NCBI RefSeq assembly: GCF_016863175.1
Contig: NZ_BOOJ01000032.1
Coordinates: forward strand, 1-64,000
Direction: 5' to 3'
Source: Paraplanobispora siamensis
GTDB lineage: Bacteria > Actinomycetota > Actinomycetes > Streptosporangiales > Streptosporangiaceae
DNA length: 64,000 bases
Positions 17,473 through 26,569 of the stretch are shown here, one piece after another. The notes beneath the pieces were generated by a model. It did not search any database. It saw nothing but the letters and a program-made list of their open reading frames with translations, and was not told where the DNA came from. The position numbers were made by a program, and so were the translations under genes. Each line of letters opens with the position of its first letter. The stretch's first letter is position 1.

Positions 17473-20154
17473 CTACGCCAGCCGGAGACCCAGCTGCATC
17501 CGCGAGCTGATGCCGAGCTTGGCGTAGATGTGCCCCAGGTGGTACTCGACGGTCTTGACGCTCAGGACCAGCTCACGCGCCACCTGGCGGTTGGTGAGGC
17601 CCCCGGCGGCCAGGCGGGCGACCGCGTACTCCTGCGGGGTGAGCCCCAGCGGCTCGGCCGGCGGCTCGCCCGGGACGCTCGCGCCGCAGGCGGCCAGCTC
17701 CTGCCGGCACCGGGCCAGGTACGGCGCGGCCCGCAGGTGCTCCAGGAGGCCGCGCGCCGTCTGCAGGTGCTCGGCCGCCTGCCTGCGGGCGCCGCCGCGC
17801 CGGAGGAACGCTCCATACTGCAGGTGCAGCAGGGCCTCCTCCAGCGGCTGGTCGATCCGCTTGATCCGGATCACGCCCAGCTCGAAGGCGGCCTCGGCCT
17901 CCTCCCGCCTGCCCTCCTCGGCCGCCAGCAGCCCGCGCAGCCGGGCGGCCGAGGCCAGGGCGGAGGCGCGGTCCCGCCGTTCGGCCAGCTCCTCGTGCTC
18001 GTCCAGTACGGCGCGCGCCCCCGCGAGATCGCCGGTCCTGACGAGCCCCTCCACCAGGAGCTCGCGCCACCCCATCACCCCGGGCTCGTCCACGCCGTCG
18101 CGCCGCTCCGCCCCCCGCAGCGGCGCCAGGGCCCGCACCACTCCGGCGCAGTCCCCGCGCGCGTGCCGCACCACCGCCCGGGCCAGCGCCGCGTACGCCG
18201 TGTTGCTCGCGTCGCACAGGTAGCGCGACCACGTCGCGGACGCCTCGGCGTGGGCCTCGGCCTCCTCCCATTCGCCCCGCCCGGCCAGCGGGAAGACGGC
18301 CAGCGCGTGGGACAGGCAGCGCATCCACCGCTGACCGGAGTCGGTCGCCAGCGAGACCGCCTGCTCCGAGTGGGCGATGGCGTCGTCCCAGCGCCCGCCG
18401 CGGTACTCGGCCTCGGCCAGGTAGGCGGTGGCCATCGGCCCCAGGTGCAGCAGGCCCGAACGGGCCGAGGCGGCGCGGGCGAGATCGTGCCGCGCCCCGT
18501 CCAGATCGTCGGTCCACAGGCGCAGGACCCCCCGGGCGACCAGGCCGTCCAGCAGCTCGGGACGGGTGTGGGAGGTCTCCTCCCCCACCGCCGCCACCAG
18601 GGCCAGACCCTCCTCGAAGCGGCCGCAGATCCCGTGGGCCAGGGCCAGCGCGTCGCGCAGCCCCGCCGGGTCGCCGCGCGGGCTCAGCGCGATGGACCGC
18701 CGCGCCCAGCCGGCCGCCTCGGCGCCCCTGGCCCGCACCAGGCACGACCACGCCAACTGCTCGGCGGCCCGGCGCGCCAGCCGGCGGTCGCCCTCCCGCC
18801 AGACCTGCGTGAGCAGCCGGTCGGCCCGCTCGCGCCGGCCGGAGGCCAGGGCGATCCGGCCGAGGACGTACTGCCGCTGCGGGGTCGCCGTCATCGTCTC
18901 CAGCGTCTCGGTCATGCCCTCCGCCTGCGCGATGTCGCCGCCCAGCAACTGGTACTCCGCCGCCCGCAGGACGCGCCGCTCGCAGGCCGGTCCGGCGGGC
19001 GTCAGCCGCCCCGCCTGGATGAGGTGGTCGGCCGCGGTGTTCCAGCGCCCGGCCCCGGCCTCGTCGGCGGCCAGCAGGGCCAGCTGCCTGGCCACCCGCT
19101 CGTCGGGCCCCACCGCCGCCGCGGCCCGGTGCCGCAGCGCCTGGACGCGGTCGGCCTCGATGGCGGCGGCGCCGGCGTGCAGCCGGGAGCGCCGCGCGGC
19201 GCCCAGGCGCTGGTACACCGCGGCGCGCACCAGCGGGTGGCTGAACACGACCGTGTGCGCCGAGCCGTTGCCGTGCTCCTGGAGCAGGCCCATGCTGACG
19301 GCCTGCTCCAGCGCCGCCAGCGGCGAGCCGATCCCGGCCAGCGCCGCCGCGGTCGTCAGGGAGCCGGACACGCCCAGCACGCTGGCGGCCCGGACGAGGT
19401 CGCGGGTCGCCTCCGCGCACCGGTCCAGCGTCTCCTCGACGAGCAGGGCGTAGGAACGCGGCGCGGGAAGCGGACGGTGCACGTCCTGCAGGTCCCGCGC
19501 GGCGACCTGCTCCAGCAGCGCGAGGATGTGCAGCGGGTTGCCCTGGGCGTGGGCGCGCAGCCGCTCGGCGGCGGCCGCGGTGAGCGACAGCCCGCCGTGC
19601 CGGTCGGCCAGGTCCCGCACCTCGGCCGTGGCCAGCCCCCGCAGCCGCAGGCGCAGCGTCGTCTCGTCGCACAGCAGCCTGCGCAGCCCCTCCGGCAGCC
19701 GCAGGTCCCCGGGGTCCTGGACGACGACCACGGCAAGTACGCGGTCGGCGCGCAGGCGGCGCAGGGCGAAGGTGAGCGCGGCCAGGGACGTGACGTCGGC
19801 CCAGTGGGCGTCGTCGACGACGATGACCACGGGCGGCCCGTCCTGCAGCAGGCCGATCCGGTCGAGCAGGGCCGAGCCGGCGACCAGCGGCCCCGCGGCG
19901 CCGTACGGCTCGCCCGGAGCCTGTGTCATGAGCTGGTCGAGCACCCCGTACTCCAGGGGGACCTCCGCCGCCTCGCCGCTCGCGCGCAGCAGGCATGTCT
20001 CCCCGGCCCCCGCAAGGAAGTGCCGGACGAACGAGGTCTTACCAATCCCGGCGGGCCCGTCCACCAGGACGATCCGGGGACGGCCCTCGCGGGCGTGGTC
20101 GAGTGCGGAACGAAGCTGAACGAGTTCCTGCCGGCGACCGACGAATGATGACAT
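17473..20154 (-). CDS. LuxR-family (LAL) ATP-binding transcriptional regulator
   Basis: An 893-residue large ATP-binding regulator. The N-terminal AAA/STAND ATPase has Walker [11 protein letters not shown] (residues about 31-40) and Walker [13 protein letters not shown] (about 108-119). A long helical, TPR-like middle follows. The C-terminal LuxR helix-turn-helix (about 830-893) contains [11 protein letters not shown] and [20 protein letters not shown] 20154 has GGGAGGAGAGG upstream. It lies 66 bases after the sigma factor-associated small gene on the same strand, so it may be read through from that operon. The ligand is unknown. Confidence 0.92.
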   Translation of the reverse strand: MSSFVGRRQELVQLRSALDHAREGRPRIVLVDGPAGIGKTSFVRHFLAGAGETCLLRASGEAAEVPLEYGVLDQLMTQAPGEPYGAAGPLVAGSALLDRIGLLQDGPPVVIVVDDAHWADVTSLAALTFALRRLRADRVLAVVVVQDPGDLRLPEGLRRLLCDETTLRLRLRGLATAEVRDLADRHGGLSLTAAAAERLRAHAQGNPLHILALLEQVAARDLQDVHRPLPAPRSYALLVEETLDRCAEATRDLVRAASVLGVSGSLTTAAALAGIGSPLAALEQAVSMGLLQEHGNGSAHTVVFSHPLVRAAVYQRLGAARRSRLHAGAAAIEADRVQALRHRAAAAVGPDERVARQLALLAADEAGAGRWNTAADHLIQAGRLTPAGPACERRVLRAAEYQLLGGDIAQAEGMTETLETMTATPQRQYVLGRIALASGRRERADRLLTQVWREGDRRLARRAAEQLAWSCLVRARGAEAAGWARRSIALSPRGDPAGLRDALALAHGICGRFEEGLALVAAVGEETSHTRPELLDGLVARGVLRLWTDDLDGARHDLARAASARSGLLHLGPMATAYLAEAEYRGGRWDDAIAHSEQAVSLATDSGQRWMRCLSHALAVFPLAGRGEWEEAEAHAEASATWSRYLCDASNTAYAALARAVVRHARGDCAGVVRALAPLRGAERRDGVDEPGVMGWRELLVEGLVRTGDLAGARAVLDEHEELAERRDRASALASAARLRGLLAAEEGRREEAEAAFELGVIRIKRIDQPLEEALLHLQYGAFLRRGGARRQAAEHLQTARGLLEHLRAAPYLARCRQELAACGASVPGEPPAEPLGLTPQEYAVARLAAGGLTNRQVARELVLSVKTVEYHLGHIYAKLGISSRMQLGLRLA

Positions 20155-20220
20155 GGAACCTCTCCTCCCGATCCCCTGTCATTTAGGAGCGGGAAGAGGG
20201 GATCCTGATACACACCGGGT

Positions 20221-20670
20221 TCAGATGGTGATCCACTCGGTGGCGACCACGAGAGAGGGCAGCCGGCAGCGCAGGCTGAAGGCCCCGGTGGGCAGGTGCT
20301 CACCGCTGAAGCGGCCCAGCGGGTCGGCGGTGAGGACCATCGGCCGGCGCCCGTGGATCTCGATGCGCGCCGGCTGGGGCGGAAGCAGCCGCCCGATGAT
20401 GTGGCCGGTCCCGCCGGAGACGGAGATCTCCAGCTCGATGGTGACCGGGGGGCTGCGGAAGGTCAGCAGCCGCGGCCGGCCCGGCCCGCGCACCCCGGCC
20501 GCCCGTTCCAGCGAGTCGAAGGCCAGCTCCGCCAGCTCGGCCTCCAGGGTGTGCAGCGCGTAGGCGTCGATCGCCGACTGCAGCGCCCCCGAGGGGAGCG
20601 GGTCGAAGATCTCCGCGGCCCGCCGCAGCTGGTTCTCCAGCTCCTGGTTCTCCCACTCCTCGTCCTTCAC
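20221..20670 (-). CDS. Small beta-rich partner protein encoded with the sigma factor
   Basis: A 149-residue protein I cannot place in a named family. Residues 1-60 are helical and acidic (ENQLRRAAEIFDPL, DAYALHTLEAELAEL). Residues about 70-149 are beta-rich with a carboxypeptidase-regulatory or prealbumin-like rhythm (GHIIGRLLPPQPARIEI, TADPLGRFSGEHLPTGAFSL). The GTG at 20670 overlaps the sigma factor stop by four bases (GTGA), implying coupled translation and stoichiometric production. An anti-sigma or adaptor role is inferred from that coupling only. Confidence 0.72.
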   Translation of the reverse strand: MKDEEWENQELENQLRRAAEIFDPLPSGALQSAIDAYALHTLEAELAELAFDSLERAAGVRGPGRPRLLTFRSPPVTIELEISVSGGTGHIIGRLLPPQPARIEIHGRRPMVLTADPLGRFSGEHLPTGAFSLRCRLPSLVVATEWITI

Positions 20671-21242
20671 CGCACACCCCTTTCGGCCAGCAGGGTGCGC
20701 AGCTGCCGCAGGCAGCGCTGCCGGATGGGACCGATGCTCCCCACCGCCAGGCCGAGCGCCGCCGCCACCTCCAGGTAGCTGGGCGGCGGCGAGGCCATCA
20801 GCAGGCGCAGCAGGCGCTGGCACCGCTCCCCGAGCTCGTGGAAGGCCTGCCAGAGCCGGTGCAGGCGCTCCCGGTCCAGGGCCGCCTCCTCCGACTCGAT
20901 CACCGCCTCCTCGGGGGTCGGTTCGTCGCTGAGCCGGTCGAACACCTGGGGGTTGTCGCTCAGCGGGAGCGGGCGGGCCGCCTTGAGCACCTTGAGGCAC
21001 TCGTGCCGGGTGGTGCTGGCCAGCCACGCGGCGACCCTGTCCGGCTCACGGATGCGCCGCAGGTGCTGCGCCAGCCGGAACCAGGCCGTCTGGTACACCT
21101 CGAGCCCGTCGGCCTCGTTCAGCCGGTGCGCCCGCACCACCGACCAGACCAGCGGGCTGAGCCCCTCCACCAGCGCCTTCCACGCCGCGGCGTCCCCCTC
21201 CACCGCGGCCCGGAAGAGAGCACCTGCCGTCGCATGATCCAC
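20667..21242 (-). CDS. Sigma-70 family (ECF-like) RNA polymerase sigma factor
   Basis: A 191-residue sigma factor with region 2 at residues about 25-95 (VWSVVRAHRLNEADGLEVYQ, WLASTTRHECLKVL) and region 4 at about 135-188 (PSYLEVAAALGLAVGSIGP, RQRCLRQLRTLL). An acidic linker (SDEPTPEEAVIESEEAALD) separates them. The GTG start has AAGGGGA upstream. The gene lies between the subtilisin gene and the small partner gene on one strand. It has no recognisable transmembrane anti-sigma neighbour, so its control probably involves the surrounding cytoplasmic proteins. Confidence 0.88.
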   Translation of the reverse strand: MDHATAGALFRAAVEGDAAAWKALVEGLSPLVWSVVRAHRLNEADGLEVYQTAWFRLAQHLRRIREPDRVAAWLASTTRHECLKVLKAARPLPLSDNPQVFDRLSDEPTPEEAVIESEEAALDRERLHRLWQAFHELGERCQRLLRLLMASPPPSYLEVAAALGLAVGSIGPIRQRCLRQLRTLLAERGVR

Positions 21243-21293
21243 AGTTGATCCCCTTCACGCTCGGGAGCGGACTCCCACTTCCGTCACACGCCG

Positions 21294-22775
21294 TCAGGGT
21301 GAGGGGGTCTGCACCGGCGAACCCACCCAGCCCGGGGGCAGCAGCACCGGGACGGAACGGCCCCTGACCGAGGTCCGCCGACTCTCGGGAAGGCTCTCCA
21401 TGTCCGTCCTGGCCTTCTCGAGAAGCGCCTTGGCCGCCTCGCGCGGCGGCAGGGCGTCGTTCTCTCTCATCCGGTTGGCGATCATGGCCGCCACCAGCGG
21501 GGTGGCGAACGAGGTGCCGCTCCACTCCGCCAGGCCCTCGGTGAACTCCACCCGGTTCGGGTTCCCGGAGGAGAAAGTCGTCTTCTCCGTCAGTTCGCCG
21601 ACGTGCTTGGGGTACTGGCAGGTGCACAGGTAGGTCGAGTGGTAGCGGCAGCGGGGATAGGTGGAGTGCTGGTAGTCGTAGATCTCGGGCGGCGCCCCCG
21701 GCGCGCTGAAGGTGCTGACCAGGCGCTCGCCGGGCGCGTAGACCTTCACCCACGGCCCGTGGTTGGTGAAGCAGGCCCCCTGCCTGCCGTCGGTCCGCAG
21801 CGCCCCGACCGACACCACGGCGTCGCGGTACTCCTGCTGTGAGGCGTGGGCCGCGGGCCAGAACAGCTCCTCGCTGCCGTTGTTGCCCGCCGCGGCCACC
21901 AGCAGCGTCTCCTGCGTCCTCAGCTGGTTCATGAAGCGTTCGAGCCCGAGGAGGGTCTCGGTGAACGAGGCCGGTGTCCCGGCGGACAGGCTGATGATGT
22001 GGGGCCACTCCTGCGCCACCGCCGCGACGAGCCTGTCGCCGAGTTCCTCCTCCGGGATGCTGCCCGCGTCGGACAGGGAGTTGAGCACCTTCACCCGGGC
22101 GTGCGGCGCCACGGCGGCGATCAGCCCGGCGATGAAGGTCCCGTGCCCGACGTACTCCCTGAGGATCTTCGTCTTCCCGTCCAGATCGAACTCGGGATCG
22201 TTCTGCTCTCCATCGACGTTCTGCAGCTGCGGATAGTTCCGGAAGCCGTCGACCAGCCCGGTGTCGATCACCAGGATCCTGACGGGATCCGCCACCTGTT
22301 GCGCCTGCGCGACCGGTCGCGGATTGAGCGGTCCGAGCGAGGGGACGGGCTCGTCACCGGGGCAGCAGTTCACCGTGATGGTGACCAGGTGATTGCGGGT
22401 GGCCATCTGCCGGCGCCGCTCGCGCTCCATCGGGCGCACCGCGCTCAGGGCGTCCGTCACGTTGGGATCGCTCCACAGGTCGCCGCTCTCCGGATCTCCG
22501 ACCTGGATCCGGCTCACACCGCTCCGCTCGCCCGTCGAGGCCCTCCTGACCCCCTCCCCCCTGGTCGGACCGAAAGCCTCCCGGACCACCTGCATGACGT
22601 CCTCGGCGTCCTCGTTCCGGGTCAGGATGTGGCCCTTCTCGTAGAGATACTGCGGGGCGCCGCCGGGCCCGGCGGCGACGGGGAAGCCCGCCGCCCGCCG
22701 GATCACCTCGAACTGTTCCTCGAACCTGTCCGGTACGGCGGGTCCGTTCGGTTCCAGCGGCCTGTTCGGCTCCAT
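21294..22775 (-). CDS. Cytoplasmic S8 (subtilisin-like) serine protease
   Basis: A 493-residue subtilase. The catalytic triad is visible as D171 (LVIDTG), H211 (GHGTFIAG) and S422 (SGTSFATP), with oxyanion Asn near 299 (AAAGNNGS). There is no signal peptide; the first about 160 residues are an unfamiliar N-terminal domain containing QYLYEKGHILTRNEDAEDV. An insertion before the catalytic Ser carries clustered Cys/His (YPRCRYHSTYLCTCQYPKH), perhaps a metal site. ATG 22775 was chosen for its upstream GAGGG; GTG 22808 is in frame. It heads the operon with the sigma factor and faces the CHAT gene divergently. Confidence 0.88.
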   Translation of the reverse strand: MEPNRPLEPNGPAVPDRFEEQFEVIRRAAGFPVAAGPGGAPQYLYEKGHILTRNEDAEDVMQVVREAFGPTRGEGVRRASTGERSGVSRIQVGDPESGDLWSDPNVTDALSAVRPMERERRRQMATRNHLVTITVNCCPGDEPVPSLGPLNPRPVAQAQQVADPVRILVIDTGLVDGFRNYPQLQNVDGEQNDPEFDLDGKTKILREYVGHGTFIAGLIAAVAPHARVKVLNSLSDAGSIPEEELGDRLVAAVAQEWPHIISLSAGTPASFTETLLGLERFMNQLRTQETLLVAAAGNNGSEELFWPAAHASQQEYRDAVVSVGALRTDGRQGACFTNHGPWVKVYAPGERLVSTFSAPGAPPEIYDYQHSTYPRCRYHSTYLCTCQYPKHVGELTEKTTFSSGNPNRVEFTEGLAEWSGTSFATPLVAAMIANRMRENDALPPREAAKALLEKARTDMESLPESRRTSVRGRSVPVLLPPGWVGSPVQTPSP

Positions 22776-22877
22776 GTCACACGACCCTCGGTGGGGGATT
22801 GTTGTCACCTAACACGAGCCGGTCGGAGGCCGGCTGATACACCCTCGTTCTCCTCCGCCCACCCGCACGGCACGGCG

Positions 22878-22906
22878 TGGACGCCCCGTCCTTCCACGTC
22901 TAACAT
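22878..22906 (+). promoter_or_regulatory. Promoter of the CHAT gene (leaderless)
   Basis: TGGACG at 22878-22883 and TAACAT at 22901-22906 are separated by exactly 17 bases, a good vegetative promoter. The GTG start at 22913 lies seven bases past the -10, so the message is predicted to be leaderless, and no ribosome site is present. Confidence 0.6.
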
Positions 22907-22912
22907 CGATCC

Positions 22913-25570
22913 GTGGCGACGGGAAGGTCACCGAACCCGCGCTCTTCAGGCGACTCCCTCGACCTGCTCCCGCTGCTGTTCGCCAGCCCGAAGCGGGCGC
23001 TGGAGCGCGCGCGGGACCTGCTGTCGGCGGGTCCGTCCGCCCACGACGCCTCCGTGGCCCACCAGGTGATCGGTCTGTGGCACCGCGACTTCGGCGACAT
23101 GGCGGTCGCGATCGGGCACCTGCGGCGCGCCCGCGCCCTGGCCGCCCGCGCCGGGTCACCCGACCGGGAGGCGGACGTGCTCGGGGCCCTGGGCGTGGCC
23201 CTCCTCCACGCGGGCCGCACCCGGCAGGGGCTGGGCGCCCTGGAGCGGGCCGTCGCGCTGGGCGAGGGCCTGACCGGCGCCCGGACCCTGTTCCGCCGCG
23301 CCTACGCCCGATGGGTCCTGGGAGACCACCACGAGGTGCTCGCCGACCTGCGCCGGGCCCTTCCCGTCCTGCGCCGCGAGGGCGACACGATCTGGACGGC
23401 CCGCGCGCTCACCCTGCGCGGGACCGTCCACCTGGCGGTGGGGGCGGTGGAGCGGGCCGAGACCGACCTGCTGGCCGCCGAGCTGTTGTGGTCGGGCACC
23501 GGCCAGGAGCACGACAAGGCCGACGCCGTGGAGAACCGCGGGCTGGCGGCCTTCCGCTCGGGCGACCTGCCCGCCGCGCTGCGCCACTTCGACGAGGCCG
23601 CCCGGCGCTACGAGCTGCTGGGCACCCCCATGATCATGCTGACCATCCGGCGGTGCGCGGTCCTGCTGGCGGCCGGTCTGGCGGGGGAGGCGCTGGAGGA
23701 GGCCGACGCCGCCGCGGAGTCGCTGCGCCGCAGGGGCGGGCACGCCACCCGGCGCGCCGAGCTCCTGCTGGTCGCCGCGTCGGCGGCCGTCGCGGCGGGC
23801 GACCCCGAGGCGGCGATCGTCCGGGCCACCGCCGCCGCCCGCCAGTTCTCCCGTCAGCGCCGCGGTTGGTGGCACGCCCACGCCCGGCTGACGCTCCTGC
23901 ACGCCCGCCTGGCCACCGGCAGGGTCCACGGGCGCTCGGTGCGCGACGCCGCCGAGGTCGCGGCCCGGCTGGCGGAGCTGCGCTCACCGGACGCGGTGCG
24001 GGCGGCCCTGCTCGCGGGCCGTACGGCGCTGGCCCTCGGGCGGCGCCGCGAGGCCGAACGCCACCTCGCCGCAGCCGCGCGGGGCCGGAGCCGCGGTCCC
24101 GCGCTCGCCCGCGTGGACGGGTGGGTGGCCCAGGCGCTGCGGGCCGCGGCCGCGGGCCGTACCGGAGCCGTGCTGGAGGCCTGCCGGCGCGGGCTGGACC
24201 TGCTGGACGAGCACCGGATGACGCTGGGCGCCTCGGAGCTGCGCACCCGGGCGACCGCGCAGGGGGCCGAGCTGGCGCTGCTGGCCCAGCGGGTCGTGCT
24301 CGGCCGCGGTGACTCCCGGCGGCTGCTGGTGTGGAGCGAGCGCTGGCGGGCCACCGCGCTGGCCGTCCCGCCCGCGCGCCCGCCGGAGGACCCCCTGCTG
24401 CTGCGGGACGTGACGGCCTTCCGCGCGGTCAGCGACCGGGTGGAGGAGGCCCGGGCGCAGGGGACGCCCATCCCGTCGCTGGAGCGCGAGCAGCTCCGGC
24501 TGGAGCGGGAGATCCGCGCGCGCACCCTGCGGATGCGCGGCGAGGCGGGCGCGGGTCCGGGCTTGGGCGCGGGTTCGGGCCTCGGTGCGGGCGAGTGGCC
24601 CTTCCGGGTGCCGGAGCTGCTGGAACGGCTCGGCGAGACCCTGCTGGCCGAGATCGTCGCCATCGACGGCGAGGTGCACGTGCTGCTGTGCGGGCGCGGA
24701 CGGGTGCGCAGGTTCCGGGCCGGGTCGCTGGCCGAGGCCGCCGTCGAGGCGGCCCACGCGCGGGCCGGTCTGCGCCGCCTGGCCTACCGCGAGCCCGGGG
24801 ACCGGCTGGCCCTGCTGGAGGCCGGCGGGCGACGCCTGGAGGAGCTCCTGCTCGGCCCCGCCGTACGCCACCTGGACGGCGAGCGGGTCGTCGTCGTCCC
24901 GCCGGGGCGGCTGCACGGCGTGCCGTGGGCGCTGCTGCCGTCCCTGCGCGACCGCGTGCTCAGCGTCTCACCGTCGGCGAACGCCTGGCTCCGCGCGTGC
25001 CGGATCGAGCCGCCGCCCGAGGGCGTGGTGCTGGTCCGCGGTCCCGGGCTGATGACCGGGGGAGCCGAGGTGCCGGGCCTGGCCGCCCTGTACGGGTCGG
25101 CGCGGGTGCTGGAGAACGGGGAGGCGGCGGTGCCGAAGGTCCTGGCGGCCATGGACGGCAGCCGGCTGGCCCACGTCGCCGCGCACGGCACCTTCCGCGC
25201 CGACAGCCCGATGTTCTCCTCCCTGCGCATGGACGACGGCCCGCTCACCGTGCACGACTTCGAGCGCCTGCGCCGCGCGCCGTACCGGATGGTCCTGTCC
25301 AGCTGCGACTCCGGCCGCCTGGAGCCCGTCGGGGCCGAGGAACTGCTCGGCCTGGCCGCGGCCCTGCTCCCGCTCGGTACGGCGGGCATCGTGGCGGGCA
25401 TCGTCCCAGTCGACGACGAGGCCGTCGTGCCGCTGATGCTCGGCCTGCACCGGCGGCTGCGCGAGGGCGGCGACCTGGCCGAGGCGTTGCGCGACGCCCG
25501 CCGCGCGCTTCCCGGCGACCCGCTCCACCAGGCGACGGGCTGGTCCTTCTCCGCGATCGGCGCGGTCTGA
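22913..25570 (+). CDS. TPR-CHAT caspase-like protease
   Basis: An 885-residue protein. Residues about 15-470 are helical repeats of TPR type (for example the DMAVAIGHLRRARALAARAG and AFRSGDLPAALRHFDEAARR units). Residues about 560-885 are a CHAT domain, the bacterial relative of separase/caspase. The catalytic dyad is H758 (HVAAHGTF) and C798 (LSSCDSG). A Gly-rich hinge (about 543-560) precedes it. Members are proteases that often act after activation by partner proteins. It is divergent from the subtilisin-sigma operon across 137 bases, consistent with one regulatory unit. Confidence 0.88.
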   Translation: MATGRSPNPRSSGDSLDLLPLLFASPKRALERARDLLSAGPSAHDASVAHQVIGLWHRDFGDMAVAIGHLRRARALAARAGSPDREADVLGALGVALLHAGRTRQGLGALERAVALGEGLTGARTLFRRAYARWVLGDHHEVLADLRRALPVLRREGDTIWTARALTLRGTVHLAVGAVERAETDLLAAELLWSGTGQEHDKADAVENRGLAAFRSGDLPAALRHFDEAARRYELLGTPMIMLTIRRCAVLLAAGLAGEALEEADAAAESLRRRGGHATRRAELLLVAASAAVAAGDPEAAIVRATAAARQFSRQRRGWWHAHARLTLLHARLATGRVHGRSVRDAAEVAARLAELRSPDAVRAALLAGRTALALGRRREAERHLAAAARGRSRGPALARVDGWVAQALRAAAAGRTGAVLEACRRGLDLLDEHRMTLGASELRTRATAQGAELALLAQRVVLGRGDSRRLLVWSERWRATALAVPPARPPEDPLLLRDVTAFRAVSDRVEEARAQGTPIPSLEREQLRLEREIRARTLRMRGEAGAGPGLGAGSGLGAGEWPFRVPELLERLGETLLAEIVAIDGEVHVLLCGRGRVRRFRAGSLAEAAVEAAHARAGLRRLAYREPGDRLALLEAGGRRLEELLLGPAVRHLDGERVVVVPPGRLHGVPWALLPSLRDRVLSVSPSANAWLRACRIEPPPEGVVLVRGPGLMTGGAEVPGLAALYGSARVLENGEAAVPKVLAAMDGSRLAHVAAHGTFRADSPMFSSLRMDDGPLTVHDFERLRRAPYRMVLSSCDSGRLEPVGAEELLGLAAALLPLGTAGIVAGIVPVDDEAVVPLMLGLHRRLREGGDLAEALRDARRALPGDPLHQATGWSFSAIGAV

Positions 25571-25587
25571 GCGGACCGCGCCGATCG
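25554..25587. terminator. Strong hairpin over the CHAT stop codon
   Basis: A 14-base perfect stem, CGATCGGCGCGGTC at 25554-25567 with GACCGCGCCGATCG at 25574-25587, and loop TGAGCG that includes the CHAT stop codon. It separates the convergent CHAT and exonuclease genes and may work both ways. Confidence 0.7.
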
Positions 25588-25597
25588 GTCCCGGCGG

Positions 25598-26503
25598 TCA
25601 GTCCTTCCAGGACAGCGCCTGGGCCAGGCGCTTGAGCGGCCCGTCCAGGCCGTACTGCTTGCCCAGGGCCCGCAGGGTCAGCGGATCGCGCGGCTCGGCG
25701 GGGAGGGTGAGATCGATCCGGGGGAGCGGCACGTCGCAGACCACCCGGACCACGGCGGGGGCGACGGCCAGATAGTCGGCGGCGGCGGTGATCTTGGAGC
25801 GCTGGCCCGCGGTCAGGCCGCCGCCGGTCTCCGCCGCCTCCAGCAGCGCCTCCAGCGAGCCGAACCGGCTGATCAGCGTCGCGGCGGTCTTCTCGCCGAC
25901 CCCCGGGACGCCGGGGAGGCCGTCGCTGGGGTCACCGCGCAGGACGGCGAAGTCGGCGTAGGAACGGCCGGGGATGCCGTACTTCTCGGCGATGGCGGCC
26001 TCGTCGACGGGCTGGATGTTCTTGATTCCCCTTACTGTGTAAAGGACCCGGACCGGTCGCGCGTCATCCACCAGCTGGAACAGGTCGCGGTCACCGGTGA
26101 CGATGTCCACCCTTCCGGGCGAACCCGCGGTGAGGGTGCCGATGACGTCGTCGGCCTCGTAGCCGGCGGCCTCGACGCGGACGATGCCCGCCGCGTCGAG
26201 GACCTGCTCGATGACCGGCACCTGGGGGGCCAGGGTGTCGGGGGTCTCCTCCCCGCCGCCGGCCGCGACCCGGTGGGCCTTGTAGGACGGGATGGCCTCG
26301 ACCCGGAAGGCGGGCCGCCAGTCGGCGTCCATGCAGGCGGCCAGCCGGTCGGGGGAGTGCTCCCTGACCAGCGTGGCGATCATGTCGACCAGGCCGCGGA
26401 CCGCGTTGACCGGCATCCCGTCGGGAGCGGTCACCGACTCCGGCACTCCGTAGAAGGCGCGGTAGTAAAGCGAGGGCGTGTCGAGAATCATCAGTCCGGA
26501 CAT
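25598..26503 (-). CDS. 5'-3' exonuclease of the Pol I N-terminal/FEN family
   Basis: A free-standing flap/5' nuclease of about 301 residues. Active-site acidic motifs are MILDTPSLYYRAF, AGYEADDVIGTL, VTGDRDLFQLVDD and LRGDPSDGLPGVPGVGEKTA, the last being the helix-hairpin-helix DNA-binding segment. It probably processes RNA primers or flaps alongside DNA polymerase I. The start is uncertain: ATG 26503 is preferred, with ATG 26512 and 26491 possible. Confidence 0.9.
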   Translation of the reverse strand: MSGLMILDTPSLYYRAFYGVPESVTAPDGMPVNAVRGLVDMIATLVREHSPDRLAACMDADWRPAFRVEAIPSYKAHRVAAGGGEETPDTLAPQVPVIEQVLDAAGIVRVEAAGYEADDVIGTLTAGSPGRVDIVTGDRDLFQLVDDARPVRVLYTVRGIKNIQPVDEAAIAEKYGIPGRSYADFAVLRGDPSDGLPGVPGVGEKTAATLISRFGSLEALLEAAETGGGLTAGQRSKITAAADYLAVAPAVVRVVCDVPLPRIDLTLPAEPRDPLTLRALGKQYGLDGPLKRLAQALSWKD

Positions 26504-26569
26504 GGCCCTCATTGAACCAACCCGGACCGACATCCGCCGCCCGGCCGGAGCCGACCGGCTCCGGGGGGA

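Noticed and set aside
17530-20148. Plus-strand open frame of 872 codons opposite the LAL regulator
   Set aside because: Antisense to a gene with Walker motifs and a LuxR helix-turn-helix. The product is Arg/Gln/Gly-rich without domains.
25598-25663. Sequence just past the CHAT stop as more CHAT coding region
   Set aside because: The CHAT frame ends in a TGA inside a perfect terminator hairpin, and the exonuclease C-terminus begins at once on the other strand.
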